Shown here one piece after another: positions 8,208 through 17,801 of a stretch of 64,000 bases of DNA. The DNA lies in assembly GCF_014695395.1 (NCBI RefSeq), contig NZ_JACJOF010000004.1, positions 186,001-250,000 of the forward strand, written 5' to 3'. The translations under genes were made by a program, and so were the position numbers. The notes beneath the pieces are model-generated. The model was not told the origin of the DNA. It worked only from the letters and a program-made list of their open reading frames with translations, and did no database searches. Position 1 is the stretch's first letter, and each line of letters starts with the position of its first letter. This stretch comes from Nodosilinea sp. FACHB-131 (GTDB lineage: Bacteria; Cyanobacteriota; Cyanobacteriia; Phormidesmidales; Phormidesmidaceae).

Positions 8208-9227
8208 ATGGATTCAGTCTCCGTTCCCCAGCCGGTCACTCGCAACCCCATTGTGCTGATTGCGCCTTTCTTTTTGTGGGGCACAGCCATGGTGGCGATG
8301 AAGGGAGCCATGCCCCACACCACGCCGTTCTTTATGGCGGGTGTACGGCTGGTGCCTGCGGGTCTGCTCGTACTGTTGGTGGGGTTGTTTTTGGGCCGTT
8401 CCCAGACTATTAGCCGCCAGGGCTGGCTGTGGATAGCGCTTTTTGCTCTGGTGGATGGCACACTATTTCAAGGATTTTTGGCGGCGGGTCTGCAGCGGAC
8501 TGGGGCCGGCCTGGGCTCGGTGATGATTGATTCTCAACCCTTAGCGGTGGCGGTCATGGCGCGAGGTCTTTTTGGCGAGTACATCGGTGCCCTCGGCTGG
8601 ATTGGTCTGTTGTGGGGCATTGCGGGTATTAGCCTGCTAGGCCTGCCCGACGAATGGATTTTTTCACTCTTCCATGGCGACACGGCCTGGCTGACTGAGG
8701 GCACCGCCCTAACAACCCTCTCGCAAGGCGGCGAATGGCTGATGCTGCTGGCGGCCCTGTCGATGGCCACTGGCACAATTTTGATTCGCTACGTCTGCCG
8801 CCATGTCGACCCTGTTGTGGCCACAGGCTGGCACATGGTGCTAGGGGGCATTCCTCTGTTTGTGCTGTCGTCCCTGGGGAAAGTGCAGCCCTGGCAGGGG
8901 TTGACGGGATTGGATTGGGGGGCGATCGCCTACTCAACCATCTTTGGCAGCGCCCTGGCCTACGGTATTTTCTTTTTTTTGGCGGCCCAGGGCAACCTCA
9001 CCAGCCTCAGCGCCCTGACCTTTTTGACCCCGGTATTTGCCCTGCTGTTTGGCAACCTGTTTTTGAGTGAAACCTTAAGTGCGTTGCAGTGGCTGGGCGT
9101 TAGTTTTACCCTGGTGAGCATTTACCTGATCAACCAGCGCGATGCTCTGACTCAAAAGCTGCGCCAGTTAACCCTAGCTTACGAGACCGCAACCTCGACA
9201 GACAGTACCCCAGTGGAACCGGACTAG
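8208..9227 (+). CDS. EamA/DMT-family transporter
   Basis: An integral membrane carrier of the drug/metabolite transporter superfamily, substrate unknown. From the ATG at 8208 it has 339 residues with about ten hydrophobic helices arranged as two EamA repeats; the first starts with APFFLWGTAMVAMKG and the second contains a typical IFGSALAYGIFFFLAAQG block. The open frame reaches back to a TTG at 8082 but that extension is not hydrophobic in the right way and has no ribosome-binding site, so I use the ATG. It is monocistronic between sppA (divergent) and a repeat-rich gap. Confidence 0.88.
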   Translation: MDSVSVPQPVTRNPIVLIAPFFLWGTAMVAMKGAMPHTTPFFMAGVRLVPAGLLVLLVGLFLGRSQTISRQGWLWIALFALVDGTLFQGFLAAGLQRTGAGLGSVMIDSQPLAVAVMARGLFGEYIGALGWIGLLWGIAGISLLGLPDEWIFSLFHGDTAWLTEGTALTTLSQGGEWLMLLAALSMATGTILIRYVCRHVDPVVATGWHMVLGGIPLFVLSSLGKVQPWQGLTGLDWGAIAYSTIFGSALAYGIFFFLAAQGNLTSLSALTFLTPVFALLFGNLFLSETLSALQWLGVSFTLVSIYLINQRDALTQKLRQLTLAYETATSTDSTPVEPD

Positions 9228-9237
9228 GCGAGGCAGT

Positions 9238-9417
9238 GGATGGGTGGGGAGTAGGGGGTGGATGGGTAGAGTTGCATCCTGAGCTGACCGCTTGGCTTAA
9301 TCTTCGAAGAGGAAATAGGCAGGCAATCCTGTTGTAGACGATGGCCTAGTTAGAGGTACCGATCCGCTACCCATCCACCCCCTACCCCTTACCCATCCAC
9401 TCCCTACCCATCCACCC
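9238..9417. repeat. Imperfect 32-bp inverted repeat of G-rich/C-rich tracts
   Basis: The 32-bp stretch at 9238-9269 (GGATGGGTGGGGAGTAGGGG...) and 9367-9398 are reverse complements with 29 of 32 matches, separated by 97 bp. A partial third copy follows to 9417. The DNA lies between the DMT gene and the next gene and resembles other G-free tracts in this window (15774-15853, 31252-31315). Confidence 0.7.
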
Positions 9418-9498
9418 TAGATCACGCCGCCCTCGGCAGGTTAAGTTACCTTAGGGGCATCCACACTGGGTAACCGCCGCTGCCAGCTATGGGCCGAT

Positions 9499-10947
9499 AT
9501 GAGATTTAGAATGCCAACGCCAGGAAGAGGGCAGAGCTGCCGCAGTGCTTCTGGGGTGGGGTTTGCTGTTTTGACTCTGGCGGCGGGTTTATCTGTAACT
9601 GTTTTGCCAGGGTTAGGGGCTGCGATCGCCAAAGCTACCACCGACCTAGAGCCTGCCCAACTGGATACCCAGCCGATCGCCCAGACAGAGGCATCTGATC
9701 CTAACCCCGTGCTGCTGCAACCGGGGACCGAAAGCGACGAAGTCACGATGCTTCAGCGGCAGATGCGGCTGCTGGGGCTCTACCAGGGGCCTGTGGATGG
9801 TCGTTATGGGGGGCCGACCCAGGAGGCGATCGCCGCCTTTCAGTCAAAGGCGGGTCTACCCGCTAGCGGCACTCTCGATCAGGCCACCTGGCAGCGCATG
9901 AGCACGCCTCAACTGCTGACTGAGAATACATCCCCTAAACCAGAGGCACCGGTGCTGTTTCCGACGGCTGAAGTGCCAGCGCCATCAGCAGCAACGCCTG
10001 TGGTAGCGACGGCCGATGCTCCTGCACTGGCTGAATCGTCTAAGGCTGAGACCACTGCACTAGCTCAGTCCCCTGCTGATGAAGACCGAGGGGCTGAACC
10101 TTTGGCGGTTGAGACTACCCCAGCGGTTGAAACTGCTGAGTCTGGTCGCCGCTGGACCTGGCTAGTGCTAGGAGGTTTGGCGCTGGTCGGCTGTTTGGTG
10201 GGCTGGCGGTTCTTGGGGCAGGGGCGATCGGCAAAGCGTTCTACCGCTAACTCGGAACGAGTACCCAGCGCAGACTCACAGTCCAGGAGCATTACTGAGC
10301 TTTCCCCAGCCCCAGACAATTCCACTGCTCCCCCGAATACAGTAGGGCACACGGGGACGTTGGATTCTCCTGCCCTTGGTCTGGCTACCCCGGCTGCAGC
10401 GACCACCGACCTGATAGACCCCACTACCCGGCTCACCCCTGGGGACATTGTGGACTCGTTGATCCATGAGCTAGCCAACCGCGATGGTGCGGTACGTCGC
10501 CACGCCATTTGGGAACTGGGTCAGCGCGGCCATTCTGACGCCATTCAGCCGTTGATCGACGGCCTGCTCGATGCCGATTCCCAGGAAAAAAGCTTGATTC
10601 TGGCTGCCCTGGCCGAGATTAGTAGCCGCAGCCTCAAGCCCATGCACCGAGCCTTGGCTCTAGGCCTGCAAGACCCCAGCCCCGAGGTGCGCAAAAACGC
10701 CATTCGCGACCTGAGCCGGATTTACGACACGGTGGTTCAGCTCAGCCACATGCTGGCCCACGCCACCCAAGACCCCGATGTTGGCGTGCAGGAAACTGCC
10801 CAGTGGGCCCTCAACCAGCTCAACCGCATCCCTGCAGCGACCTATTCAGGGGCACTGCCTCCTGAGACTAACTCTCTCGACGCACCTCACGACAGCGATG
10901 GCCAACGACTGACTCCGGAGGGTCATCGTCTCCCTCCCGCTAACTAG
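9499..10947 (+). CDS. Peptidoglycan-binding domain protein with HEAT repeats
   Basis: Function unknown. The 482-residue protein has an N-terminal hydrophobic segment (about residues 20-45, signal peptide or anchor), a PG_binding_1 domain at about 75-135 (LQRQMRLLGLYQGPVDGRYG ... AIAAFQ), a Pro/Ala/Thr-rich linker, a clear transmembrane helix near 219-240 (WTWLVLGGLALVGCLVGW), a second linker, and HEAT-like helical repeats at about 320-450 (RRHAIWELGQRG, RKNAIRDLSRIYD). The arrangement suggests a wall-binding part outside and a protein-interaction part on the other side of the membrane (inference). It lies 49 bp upstream of a glycosyltransferase gene on the same strand, so a shared transcript and an envelope role are likely. 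Confidence 0.82.
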   Translation: MRFRMPTPGRGQSCRSASGVGFAVLTLAAGLSVTVLPGLGAAIAKATTDLEPAQLDTQPIAQTEASDPNPVLLQPGTESDEVTMLQRQMRLLGLYQGPVDGRYGGPTQEAIAAFQSKAGLPASGTLDQATWQRMSTPQLLTENTSPKPEAPVLFPTAEVPAPSAATPVVATADAPALAESSKAETTALAQSPADEDRGAEPLAVETTPAVETAESGRRWTWLVLGGLALVGCLVGWRFLGQGRSAKRSTANSERVPSADSQSRSITELSPAPDNSTAPPNTVGHTGTLDSPALGLATPAAATTDLIDPTTRLTPGDIVDSLIHELANRDGAVRRHAIWELGQRGHSDAIQPLIDGLLDADSQEKSLILAALAEISSRSLKPMHRALALGLQDPSPEVRKNAIRDLSRIYDTVVQLSHMLAHATQDPDVGVQETAQWALNQLNRIPAATYSGALPPETNSLDAPHDSDGQRLTPEGHRLPPAN

Positions 10948-10996
10948 CGCCCATCCGCCTGATCTCCCCACCCCTGATCTTTCCAGCTCTTCCTCT

Positions 10997-12067
10997 ATGC
11001 CCCTTTCTCGTCGCCTGTTGTTTGTCTCAACTCCCGTCGGGCCGCTAGGGTCTGGCCTGGGGGGCGGAGTCGAGCTCACCCTGCTCAACCTCACCCAGGG
11101 AATGCGCGATCGCGGCCATCAAGTAACGGTGCTGGCACCGGAGGGGTCGAGCCTAGGGGATGCTGCTATCGTGACGGTGCCGGGGCAGTTGCAGCCTACG
11201 GCCCATACCCAAGGACGCAGCGCGCCGGTCGTGCTCCCCGCAGACAGTGCGCTGGGCGCTATGTGGCGCTACGCTCGGCAGCACCAGGATGAGTTTGACC
11301 TGATCGTCAACCTGGCCTACGACTGGTTGCCCTTTTACCTGACCGAGTTTTTCGTTACTCCGGTGGCCCACTTTGTTACCATGGGCTCCCTCAGCGATGC
11401 GATGGATGAAGCCATCTGCCAGGTAGCTCAGCAGTTTCCCCAGCACTTGGGGGCCTACACGCGTACCCAGGCCCAAACATTTGGGGTAGCCGATGCCTTT
11501 GAACTGCTTAGCAGCGCCATTGACCTGGACTTATACGAATTTTGCTCAACCCCCGGTGATGCCCTGGCCTGGCTGGGACGCATCTCCCCTGAAAAGGGGC
11601 TAGAGGATGCCCTAGAGGCGGCCGCTATTGCCCAGGCTCCGCTAAAGATTTTGGGCAAGCTGGAAGACGCCGCCTATTGGCAGACCCTTTGCGATCGCTT
11701 TCCCCGCGCCGCCGACTGCTACCTAGGGTTCTTACCCACCCACGAGCTACAGCAGGTGCTGCGCCAGTGCCGCGCCCTAGTGATGACCCCACGCTGGGTC
11801 GAAGCCTTTGGCAATGTGGCGATCGAGGCTCTGGCCTGCGGCGTGCCAGTGATTGCCTATGCCCGAGGCGGCCCGGCTGAAATTGTGCAGCCGGGCAAAA
11901 CGGGCTGGCTAGTGCCGCCGGATGATGTACAGGGGCTAGTGGATGCGATCGCCAAAATCGACCAGCTCGATCGCCACGCCTGTCGCCGTCAAGCCGAAAC
12001 CGAGTATTCCCTCAGTGCTCTAGCCATTCGCTTTGAGCGCTGGTTCGAGACCCTAATCGCGAACTGA
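10997..12067 (+). CDS. GT4-like glycosyltransferase
   Basis: A GT-B-fold glycosyltransferase; donor and acceptor unknown. The 356-residue protein starts with LLFVSTPVGPLGSGLGGGVE, a typical N-terminal glycine loop, has a nucleotide-sugar region near residue 190 (AWLGRISPEKGLEDALEAA) and the family 4 signature EAFGNVAIEALACGVPVIAY near residue 275 with the conserved E-x7-E spacing. No transmembrane segment is seen, so it is probably cytoplasmic. It follows the HEAT/peptidoglycan-binding gene by 49 bp and meets the J-domain gene tail to tail with 25 bp between. Confidence 0.88.
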   Translation: MPLSRRLLFVSTPVGPLGSGLGGGVELTLLNLTQGMRDRGHQVTVLAPEGSSLGDAAIVTVPGQLQPTAHTQGRSAPVVLPADSALGAMWRYARQHQDEFDLIVNLAYDWLPFYLTEFFVTPVAHFVTMGSLSDAMDEAICQVAQQFPQHLGAYTRTQAQTFGVADAFELLSSAIDLDLYEFCSTPGDALAWLGRISPEKGLEDALEAAAIAQAPLKILGKLEDAAYWQTLCDRFPRAADCYLGFLPTHELQQVLRQCRALVMTPRWVEAFGNVAIEALACGVPVIAYARGGPAEIVQPGKTGWLVPPDDVQGLVDAIAKIDQLDRHACRRQAETEYSLSALAIRFERWFETLIAN

Positions 12068-12092
12068 TAGAAAGCCTGAGCGCAAGTAGCTG

Positions 12093-12764
12093 CTACTGGG
12101 CCTGGGGTACGAAATGCTGCCGCAGCTGCTCTAGACGCTGAAAGTCGTGGTGCAGTGCCTGGCGCAGAGAGCGATTTTGCGGGTCAACACGGCGAGCCTT
12201 TTTCAGGCAGGCTTCGGCTTTTTGCAGGTTGCCATGGTTAAGCAAGTCGTGACCCCAGCGGTAATAGGTGATGGCATGCCACTGGCGAATCTCCGGGTCT
12301 TCCGGGAAGCGCTGAACCAGCCCTTCTACCAAAGCCACTGCCCGGGGAAAACGCTGCCCCTTAAATAGCTCTCGCAGCTGCTTAAAACTGTTCACCTTAA
12401 GCTGTTGATCGGCCTCTGACCCTCCAGGGGTTTGGCTAACCGTGAGTTCAACCTCTTCAACAGGTGGAGCGGCGGCGGGTACCGAGGGGCGGTGGACGGC
12501 AGGGGGTGGAGTTGCTTGGGCAGGTGCTTTGGTGGCTGGGCTAGGAGTAGCCTTGCGCTGAGCCGTGATGGCTTCCATGGGCAGCGCATTCACAAGCGCT
12601 TGATAGGCCTGGGTGACCTGAATAAATTTTTCTTTTGCTAACTGATCGCCGGGATTGGTGTCGGGGTGATAGAGCCGGGCCAAGTTGCGGTAGGCCAGCT
12701 TGACATCGCCAAAGCTGGCCCCGGTTCTCAGTCCCAATATGCGGTAGTAATGCGCCAGCGCCAT
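12093..12764 (-). CDS. J-domain protein with TPR-like C-terminus
   Basis: A DnaJ-type co-chaperone that should stimulate a DnaK ATPase. Residues 5-60 form a J domain with the HPD tripeptide (ARLYHPDTNPGD); the Gly/Phe region and zinc fingers of true DnaJ are absent. After a Pro/Ala-rich linker (about 70-110), the C-terminal 100 residues look like TPR-type helices (LLNHGNLQKAEACLKKARRVDP). It lies 76 bp downstream of clpP3 on the same strand, so it may be co-transcribed with the Clp genes, linking substrate handling with proteolysis (inference). Confidence 0.87.
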   Translation of the reverse strand: MALAHYYRILGLRTGASFGDVKLAYRNLARLYHPDTNPGDQLAKEKFIQVTQAYQALVNALPMEAITAQRKATPSPATKAPAQATPPPAVHRPSVPAAAPPVEEVELTVSQTPGGSEADQQLKVNSFKQLRELFKGQRFPRAVALVEGLVQRFPEDPEIRQWHAITYYRWGHDLLNHGNLQKAEACLKKARRVDPQNRSLRQALHHDFQRLEQLRQHFVPQAQ

Positions 12765-12840
12765 AGTTCGCCAACTCAGTAGAATGAGGTACGTGTGCTG
12801 GCCCTATTCTGCCAACGGTCGGCAAAAATGGCGCAGCCAA

Positions 12841-13476
12841 TTACACCGCAGCGGTGGCAGGAGAGACGATTTCCTGAGTGCGGTCTTCAATCACTCGGTC
12901 GATCAGGCCGTAGGCGACGGCCTCCTCTGCCGACATGAAGTAGTCGCGATCGGTGTCCTTCTGAATTTGATCAATGGAGCGACCGGTGTGGCGGGCCATC
13001 ATCTCGTTGAGTTCTTGACGAACTCGCAGAATTTCTTTGGCCTCAATGGCAATGTCGCTGGCCTGGAGACGCTGCCGACCAGTGCCGCCCATGGGTTGGT
13101 GAATCATGATCCGCGAGTGGGGCAGGGCAACCCGCTTGCCGTGGCTGCCCGCCGCCAGCAAAAACGCCCCCATGGAAGCGGCCAGACCCAGACAGATAGT
13201 GACCACGTCAGACTTGATGTACTGCATGGTATCGTAGATGGCCATGCCCGCCGTCACCGACCCCCCGGGGGAGTTGATGTAGAGGTAAATGGGCTTGGTG
13301 TTGTCGTCGGAGTCGAGGTACAGCATCGCTGCCACGATGGAGTTGGCCAGAGTGTCGGTGACCTCTTGACCGAGAAAAATAATCCGCTCCTGGTTTAGGC
13401 GGGTGTAGATGTCGACCCACTGGGAGTACTGGCTACCGGGCAAACGATAGGGGACTTTGGGAGTGCCGATGGGCAT
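12841..13476 (-). CDS. clpP3: ATP-dependent Clp protease proteolytic subunit, ClpP3 type
   Basis: Catalytic serine protease subunit that pairs with ClpR in a mixed ring and works with the ClpC chaperone. The 211-residue protein keeps the catalytic Ser101 (GLAASMGAF) and His126 (IMIHQPMGG) and an Asp-containing segment near 175. It follows clpR by 92 bp on the same strand; this order, clpR then clpP3, is the known cyanobacterial arrangement and is the basis for the P3 label. Length and start ([15 protein letters not shown]) fit the family. Confidence 0.93.
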   Translation of the reverse strand: MPIGTPKVPYRLPGSQYSQWVDIYTRLNQERIIFLGQEVTDTLANSIVAAMLYLDSDDNTKPIYLYINSPGGSVTAGMAIYDTMQYIKSDVVTICLGLAASMGAFLLAAGSHGKRVALPHSRIMIHQPMGGTGRQRLQASDIAIEAKEILRVRQELNEMMARHTGRSIDQIQKDTDRDYFMSAEEAVAYGLIDRVIEDRTQEIVSPATAAV

Positions 13477-13568
13477 AGTGCTCTTTCAACCTAAAAATAA
13501 AACAACGGACGTGGGATGGTTAAAGACCGGCCTTAAGGGGCGATTGCTCCTAAACCTGGTACCTAGGC

Positions 13569-14252
13569 CTAAAGCCCTGCCCCAGCGGGCACCGGCAACT
13601 CTTTGCGGCTAGACAGCACCCGGTCGATGATGCCGTATTCCTTGGCTTCTTCTGGGTTCATGTAGAACATACGATCGGAGTCGCTCAGCACCTGCTCTAG
13701 GGTTTTGCCGGTGCTCTTAGCCAGAATGCTCATCATGGAGCGCTTGTTGTCGAGCACTTCCTTAGCCCGAATCTCGATGTCAGTGGCCTGGCCCTGGGCA
13801 CCGCTGCGAGGCTGGTTGAGCACAATGCGAGCATGGGGCAGACTAGCCCGATAGCCCTTGGTGCCCGCCGCCAAAATTACCGCCGCTGACCCCATGGCCT
13901 GACCAATGCAGATGGTGTGCACGGGGGGCTTGATGTAGTTCATGGTGTCGCAGATGGCAAAGGCTTCGGTGTCATAGCCAACCATGCTGCCGTCATGCCA
14001 GGAGGTGCCAGTAGAGTTGATGTAGAAGAAGATCGGCTTATCGGGGTCATCAAACTGCAAAAAGAGCAGCTGAGCAATAATCAGCTCAGTAACGTCAATA
14101 CCTACCTGCTGTTTAACGTCATCCCCTGAGAACAGGGGCAGGCCCAGATACACAATCCGCTCCTTGAGCAGCAAGGAGGGCAAATCTGGGGGCGGCGTAC
14201 GGTACGTCGCATCGCCATACGGTGCCTGCACGGCTTTAATCTCTAAACTCAT
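13569..14252 (-). CDS. clpR: ClpR, inactive ClpP paralogue
   Basis: Non-catalytic partner of ClpP3 in the essential cyanobacterial/plastid-type Clp core. The 227-residue protein aligns with ClpP3, but the active-site Ser is replaced by Gly121 (ICIGQAMGSAAV against [12 protein letters not shown]) and the catalytic His by Asn146 (IVLNQPRSG against IMIHQPMGG). The insertion near residues 80-95 (STGTSWHDGSMVGYDTEAFA) is characteristic of ClpR. First gene of a leftward unit with clpP3 and the J-domain gene. Confidence 0.95.
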   Translation of the reverse strand: MSLEIKAVQAPYGDATYRTPPPDLPSLLLKERIVYLGLPLFSGDDVKQQVGIDVTELIIAQLLFLQFDDPDKPIFFYINSTGTSWHDGSMVGYDTEAFAICDTMNYIKPPVHTICIGQAMGSAAVILAAGTKGYRASLPHARIVLNQPRSGAQGQATDIEIRAKEVLDNKRSMMSILAKSTGKTLEQVLSDSDRMFYMNPEEAKEYGIIDRVLSSRKELPVPAGAGL

Positions 14253-14446
14253 AGACCGAAGACGCCCAAATACGCGTTTTTAACAGTGTAACGCGGGATT
14301 GAGCTGGGTTCTATGCCACCGCCAAGACGGATATCCCCACCTCAGTCTCTGTCGAAATGTAGAGCCCGATTGCTACTTTCTGGAGATGTATACCATTGGG
14401 CTTAACTCTAAAGTAAGGAAAGATTTTCGTTAAGGAAATTAACCCT

Positions 14447-14629
14447 ATGTCCATTGAAGATCGAGTCAAGGCGACCGCTCAAAATATCGAGGGCAAGGTG
14501 CAAGCTGCTGCGGGTGAAATTACAGGCGACACCAGGAGCAAAGCGGAGGGGCATGCCAAGCAGGCCGAAGCCCAAGCCACCCACGCTAAAGAAGATGTGA
14601 AGGATGCGCTGAAAAGAGCCATCGACTAA
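14447..14629 (+). CDS. CsbD-family stress protein
   Basis: A small hydrophilic protein (60 residues) of the CsbD family, made under general stress in many bacteria; biochemical role unknown. The sequence shows the family block VKATAQNIEGKVQAAAGEIT followed by Ala/Lys/Glu-rich helix. It has no Cys and no membrane segment. The ATG is preceded by AAGGAAATT, a fair ribosome-binding site, and a strong terminator follows, so it is monocistronic. Confidence 0.9.
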   Translation: MSIEDRVKATAQNIEGKVQAAAGEITGDTRSKAEGHAKQAEAQATHAKEDVKDALKRAID

Positions 14630-14669
14630 GCGTTACAGCCTACCGTTTAAATCCTATTAATGACCCGTT

Positions 14670-14696
14670 GGGGCAGCCACTGGCTGCCCCTTTTTA
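14670..14696 (+). terminator. Terminator of the csbD-like gene
   Basis: Perfect 9-bp stem GGGGCAGCC / GGCTGCCCC (14670-14678 and 14682-14690) with a 3-nt loop and a TTTTTA tail. Confidence 0.92.
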
Positions 14697-14849
14697 TTTG
14701 ATATTTGTTGGATGCAATGACGAGGGAGTAAAGATGTCGCCCAACTGTGGTTGGCAGCGCAATTGCTGAGTAAATTTCAGTTTGGGAGCCAAAATGGGTT
14801 CTCTAAACCAGAGAGGATTTCCTGTCTAACGTTGGGGCGTGCCGCGACT

Positions 14850-15779
14850 ATGTTCTCGATTTTTATATTGACCCACAATGAGGAGCGGGATATTGCCGCT
14901 TGTATAGAGTCGGCCTTGCTGTCTGACGATGTCATTGTGGTGGACTCGTGCAGCAGCGATCGCACCCAAGCTATTGCCACCCAATACCCCGTCCGCTTCA
15001 TCGAACATCCCTTCGCCAGCCACGGCCAGCAGCGCACCTGGATGCTGGAGCATGTTCCCTATCGCTACGACTGGGCCTACATTCTCGAAGCCGATGAGCG
15101 CATGACGCCAGAGCTGTTTGCCGAATGTTTGGCGGCGATCGCCCAACCCGACAGCGACACCGTGGGTTACTACGTGGCCGAGCGAGTCATGTTTATGGGC
15201 AGCTGGATTCGCCGCAGCACCCAGTTTCCGCGCTACCAGCTGCGGCTGCTGCGCCGGGGCAAAGTGTGGTTTGACGACTACGGTCACACCGAGCGCGAGA
15301 TTGTAGATGGCCCCACCGGATTTTTGCAGGAGACCTATCCCCACTACACCTGTAGCAAGGGACTCAACCGGTGGATCGATAAGCACAACCGCTACTCCAC
15401 CGATGAGGCCGCCGAAACCCTGCGGCAGCTCAAGGAAGGCCGCGTAGACTGGCGGGCCATGATTTGGGGCAAGTCTGAAGTCGAGCGCCGCCGAGCGTTA
15501 AAGGATCTCTCGCTGCGACTGCCCCTGCGACCCCTGACCCGGTGGCTCTACATGATGTTTATCCTCGGTGGCTGGCGCGATGGTCGCGCCGGGCTGGCCT
15601 GGTGCACCCTCCAGGCGTTTTATGAGTATTTGATCGTCCTCAAGGTGCGCGAGCTCAATCACCCCGAATATCTGACCGGCGTACAACCGGAGCAGGCAAA
15701 CACTGCGTCAAACAGCTCCCAACCTATGGAAGAGCATCGCCCAGTTTCATCCAGTGTCGCCGCCCCGCCAATGCAATAA
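14850..15779 (+). CDS. Family 2 glycosyltransferase
   Basis: A GT-A-fold glycosyltransferase resembling the WaaE/KdtX-like group that acts on surface polysaccharide or lipid-linked sugars; exact substrate unknown. From the ATG at 14850 it has 309 residues and begins with SIFILTHNEERDIAACIES; donor-site aspartates appear in VIVVDSCSSDRT and in the block ILEADERMTPEL near residue 80. A hydrophobic stretch near 240-260 (RWLYMMFILGG) suggests membrane association. The open frame extends to 14751 with a non-ATG start, but the conserved domain begins right after 14850. An ABC exporter follows after 95 bp. Confidence 0.87.
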   Translation: MFSIFILTHNEERDIAACIESALLSDDVIVVDSCSSDRTQAIATQYPVRFIEHPFASHGQQRTWMLEHVPYRYDWAYILEADERMTPELFAECLAAIAQPDSDTVGYYVAERVMFMGSWIRRSTQFPRYQLRLLRRGKVWFDDYGHTEREIVDGPTGFLQETYPHYTCSKGLNRWIDKHNRYSTDEAAETLRQLKEGRVDWRAMIWGKSEVERRRALKDLSLRLPLRPLTRWLYMMFILGGWRDGRAGLAWCTLQAFYEYLIVLKVRELNHPEYLTGVQPEQANTASNSSQPMEEHRPVSSSVAAPPMQ

Positions 15780-15853
15780 CCCCTCATCCCCCCATCTTCC
15801 TCATCTCCCTACCTTCCCCACCCCCCATCCCCCTACCCACTCACCCTCCCTAG
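15774..15853. repeat. G-free C/T/A-rich tract
   Basis: About 80 bases without a G on the plus strand (runs such as CCCCCCATCTTCCTCATC), lying between the glycosyltransferase and the ABC exporter. Similar tracts occur at 9367-9417 and 31252-31315. Function unknown. Confidence 0.6.
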
Positions 15854-15874
15854 CCAAGACGCTATCGTAGAAAA

Positions 15875-17728
15875 ATGAGTGAATACAGGGTAAAACGGGT
15901 TTCGGCTCCCCCCAAAAAAGCGTCGTGGCGCAATCTGGGTCAGTCCTTGGCCATGTATCGCTACGGACAGCGAGCTCTTCAGCTGGTGTGGCAGACCGAC
16001 TGGCGGCTGACAGTGGCGTTAGGGTTGCTAACCCTAGTGGCAGGCTTGCTGCCGGCGGCGATCGCCTACGTTGGCAAGCTGATTGTCGATGGTGTGGTCA
16101 AGGCCGCCCAGTCAGGACTGGCAATTGATCGCCAGGCAGCGCTGATGTACCTGGCTTTGGAAGCGCTATTGGTGGCAGGCTTGGCGGGGGCACGCCAGGG
16201 CTTGACCCTATGCCAATCGCTGCTGCGGGTGCTGCTAGGGCAGCGGGTCAACGTGATGATTCTCGAAAAGGCCCAGACCCTGCCGCTGACCTACTTCGAA
16301 GATTCTGAGTTTTACGACAAAATGACCCAGGCTCGGCGCGAGGCGTCGTCGCGGCCTCTGAGCATGGTGAATCGCACCTTTGGGGTGGTCCAAGACCTGC
16401 TGTCGCTGCTCACCTTTGGAGGATTGCTGCTGCAATTTTCGGGTTGGGCAGTGGCGCTGCTGGCGATCGCTACCCTGCCGGCCTTCATCGCTGAAACCCA
16501 GTTTGCCGGGGAAGCCTTTCGCCTGTTTAAGTGGCGATCGCCCGAAACCCGCCAGCAAATCTATTTAGAGGCGCTGCTGGCGCGGGAGGATTTTGCCAAA
16601 GAGGTAAAGCTGTTTGGCCTCGGGTCGCTGCTGCTCGATCGCTACCAGGATATTTTTCAGCGCCTCTATAAAGAAGACCGCAGCCTGACGGTGCGCCGCA
16701 GCGGCTGGAGCTACGGGCTGGGCTTGCTCAGCACTGTATCGTTTTACCTGGCCTACTGCTGGATTGTGCTGGAGGCGATCGCAGGCCGCATTTCGCTGGG
16801 CGAGTTGACCATGTACCTGACGGTGTTTCGCCAGGGGCAGACTACCTTTGCCAGCACCCTAACAGCGATCGGCGGCATGTACGAAGACGGATTGTACCTG
16901 GCCAACCTCTACGAATTTCTCGAACAGCCGGTGCCGGAGGATATGGGCACCGCCGATCGGGGCCTTGACCCCAGCGATGGGCTGCGGTTTGAGCGGGTGT
17001 CATTTAGCTATCCGGGCAGCGATCGCCTGGCGTTAGAAGGGGTTTCTTTTCACCTGAAACCGGGGGAAAAGATGGCGATCGTGGGCGAAAACGGCTCCGG
17101 CAAAACCACCCTGATCAAGCTGTTGACCCGGCTCTACACCCCCAGCGCGGGCCGCATTTTGCTGGATGGCCGCGATCTGCAAGAGTGGGATGCCGACGTG
17201 GTGCAGCAGCGCATCGGCGTGATTTTTCAGGACTTTGTGCGCTACCAGTTTAAGGTGGGCGAAAACATTGGCGTCGGCGATGTCACCGACTTTGAAGATG
17301 CCCAGCGTTGGCAGGTCGCCGCCGCCAAGGGCACCGCTACAGAGTTTATTGAGGATCTGCCGGAGGGCTTTAACACCCAGCTGGGGAAGTGGTTCTTTGG
17401 GGGGCAGGAGCTTTCGGGCGGCCAGTGGCAAAAGATCGCCCTCTCCCGCGCCTTTATGCGCACCGAGGCTGACATTCTGGTGCTGGATGAACCCACCTCG
17501 GCCATGGATGCAGAGGCTGAGACCCGTCTGTTTGAGCAGTTTCGGGCCGCCACCCAAAATCAGATGGCGATCCTGATTTCCCACCGCTTTTCGACGGTGC
17601 GGCGGGCCGACAACATCATTGTGCTGGCCCAGGGCAAGCTAATTGAGCAGGGCAGCCACGAGGAGCTGCTGCGGCAGGACGGTCGCTACGCCCGCTTGTT
17701 TACGATGCAGGCGGCGGGGTATTTGTAA
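15875..17728 (+). CDS. ABC exporter, fused membrane and ATPase domains
   Basis: A half-transporter that should dimerise to export a lipid, peptide or drug-like compound; substrate not known. The 617-residue protein has about six membrane helices in residues 40-330 and an ATPase domain with Walker A GENGSGKTT near 405, the signature LSGGQWQK near 515, Walker B ILVLDEPTS and the switch His in ISHRFS. The N-terminal tail of about 35 residues is basic and hydrophilic. It follows the GT2 gene on the same strand, so export of a glycosylated product is an attractive guess only. Confidence 0.9.
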   Translation: MSEYRVKRVSAPPKKASWRNLGQSLAMYRYGQRALQLVWQTDWRLTVALGLLTLVAGLLPAAIAYVGKLIVDGVVKAAQSGLAIDRQAALMYLALEALLVAGLAGARQGLTLCQSLLRVLLGQRVNVMILEKAQTLPLTYFEDSEFYDKMTQARREASSRPLSMVNRTFGVVQDLLSLLTFGGLLLQFSGWAVALLAIATLPAFIAETQFAGEAFRLFKWRSPETRQQIYLEALLAREDFAKEVKLFGLGSLLLDRYQDIFQRLYKEDRSLTVRRSGWSYGLGLLSTVSFYLAYCWIVLEAIAGRISLGELTMYLTVFRQGQTTFASTLTAIGGMYEDGLYLANLYEFLEQPVPEDMGTADRGLDPSDGLRFERVSFSYPGSDRLALEGVSFHLKPGEKMAIVGENGSGKTTLIKLLTRLYTPSAGRILLDGRDLQEWDADVVQQRIGVIFQDFVRYQFKVGENIGVGDVTDFEDAQRWQVAAAKGTATEFIEDLPEGFNTQLGKWFFGGQELSGGQWQKIALSRAFMRTEADILVLDEPTSAMDAEAETRLFEQFRAATQNQMAILISHRFSTVRRADNIIVLAQGKLIEQGSHEELLRQDGRYARLFTMQAAGYL

Positions 17729-17801
17729 ATCGGGCCTATTTCCCCCTACGGCTACCGATTACGATGGGCATACTGCCCGTGGAGTGAGCTAGCCGTCGAC
17801 T

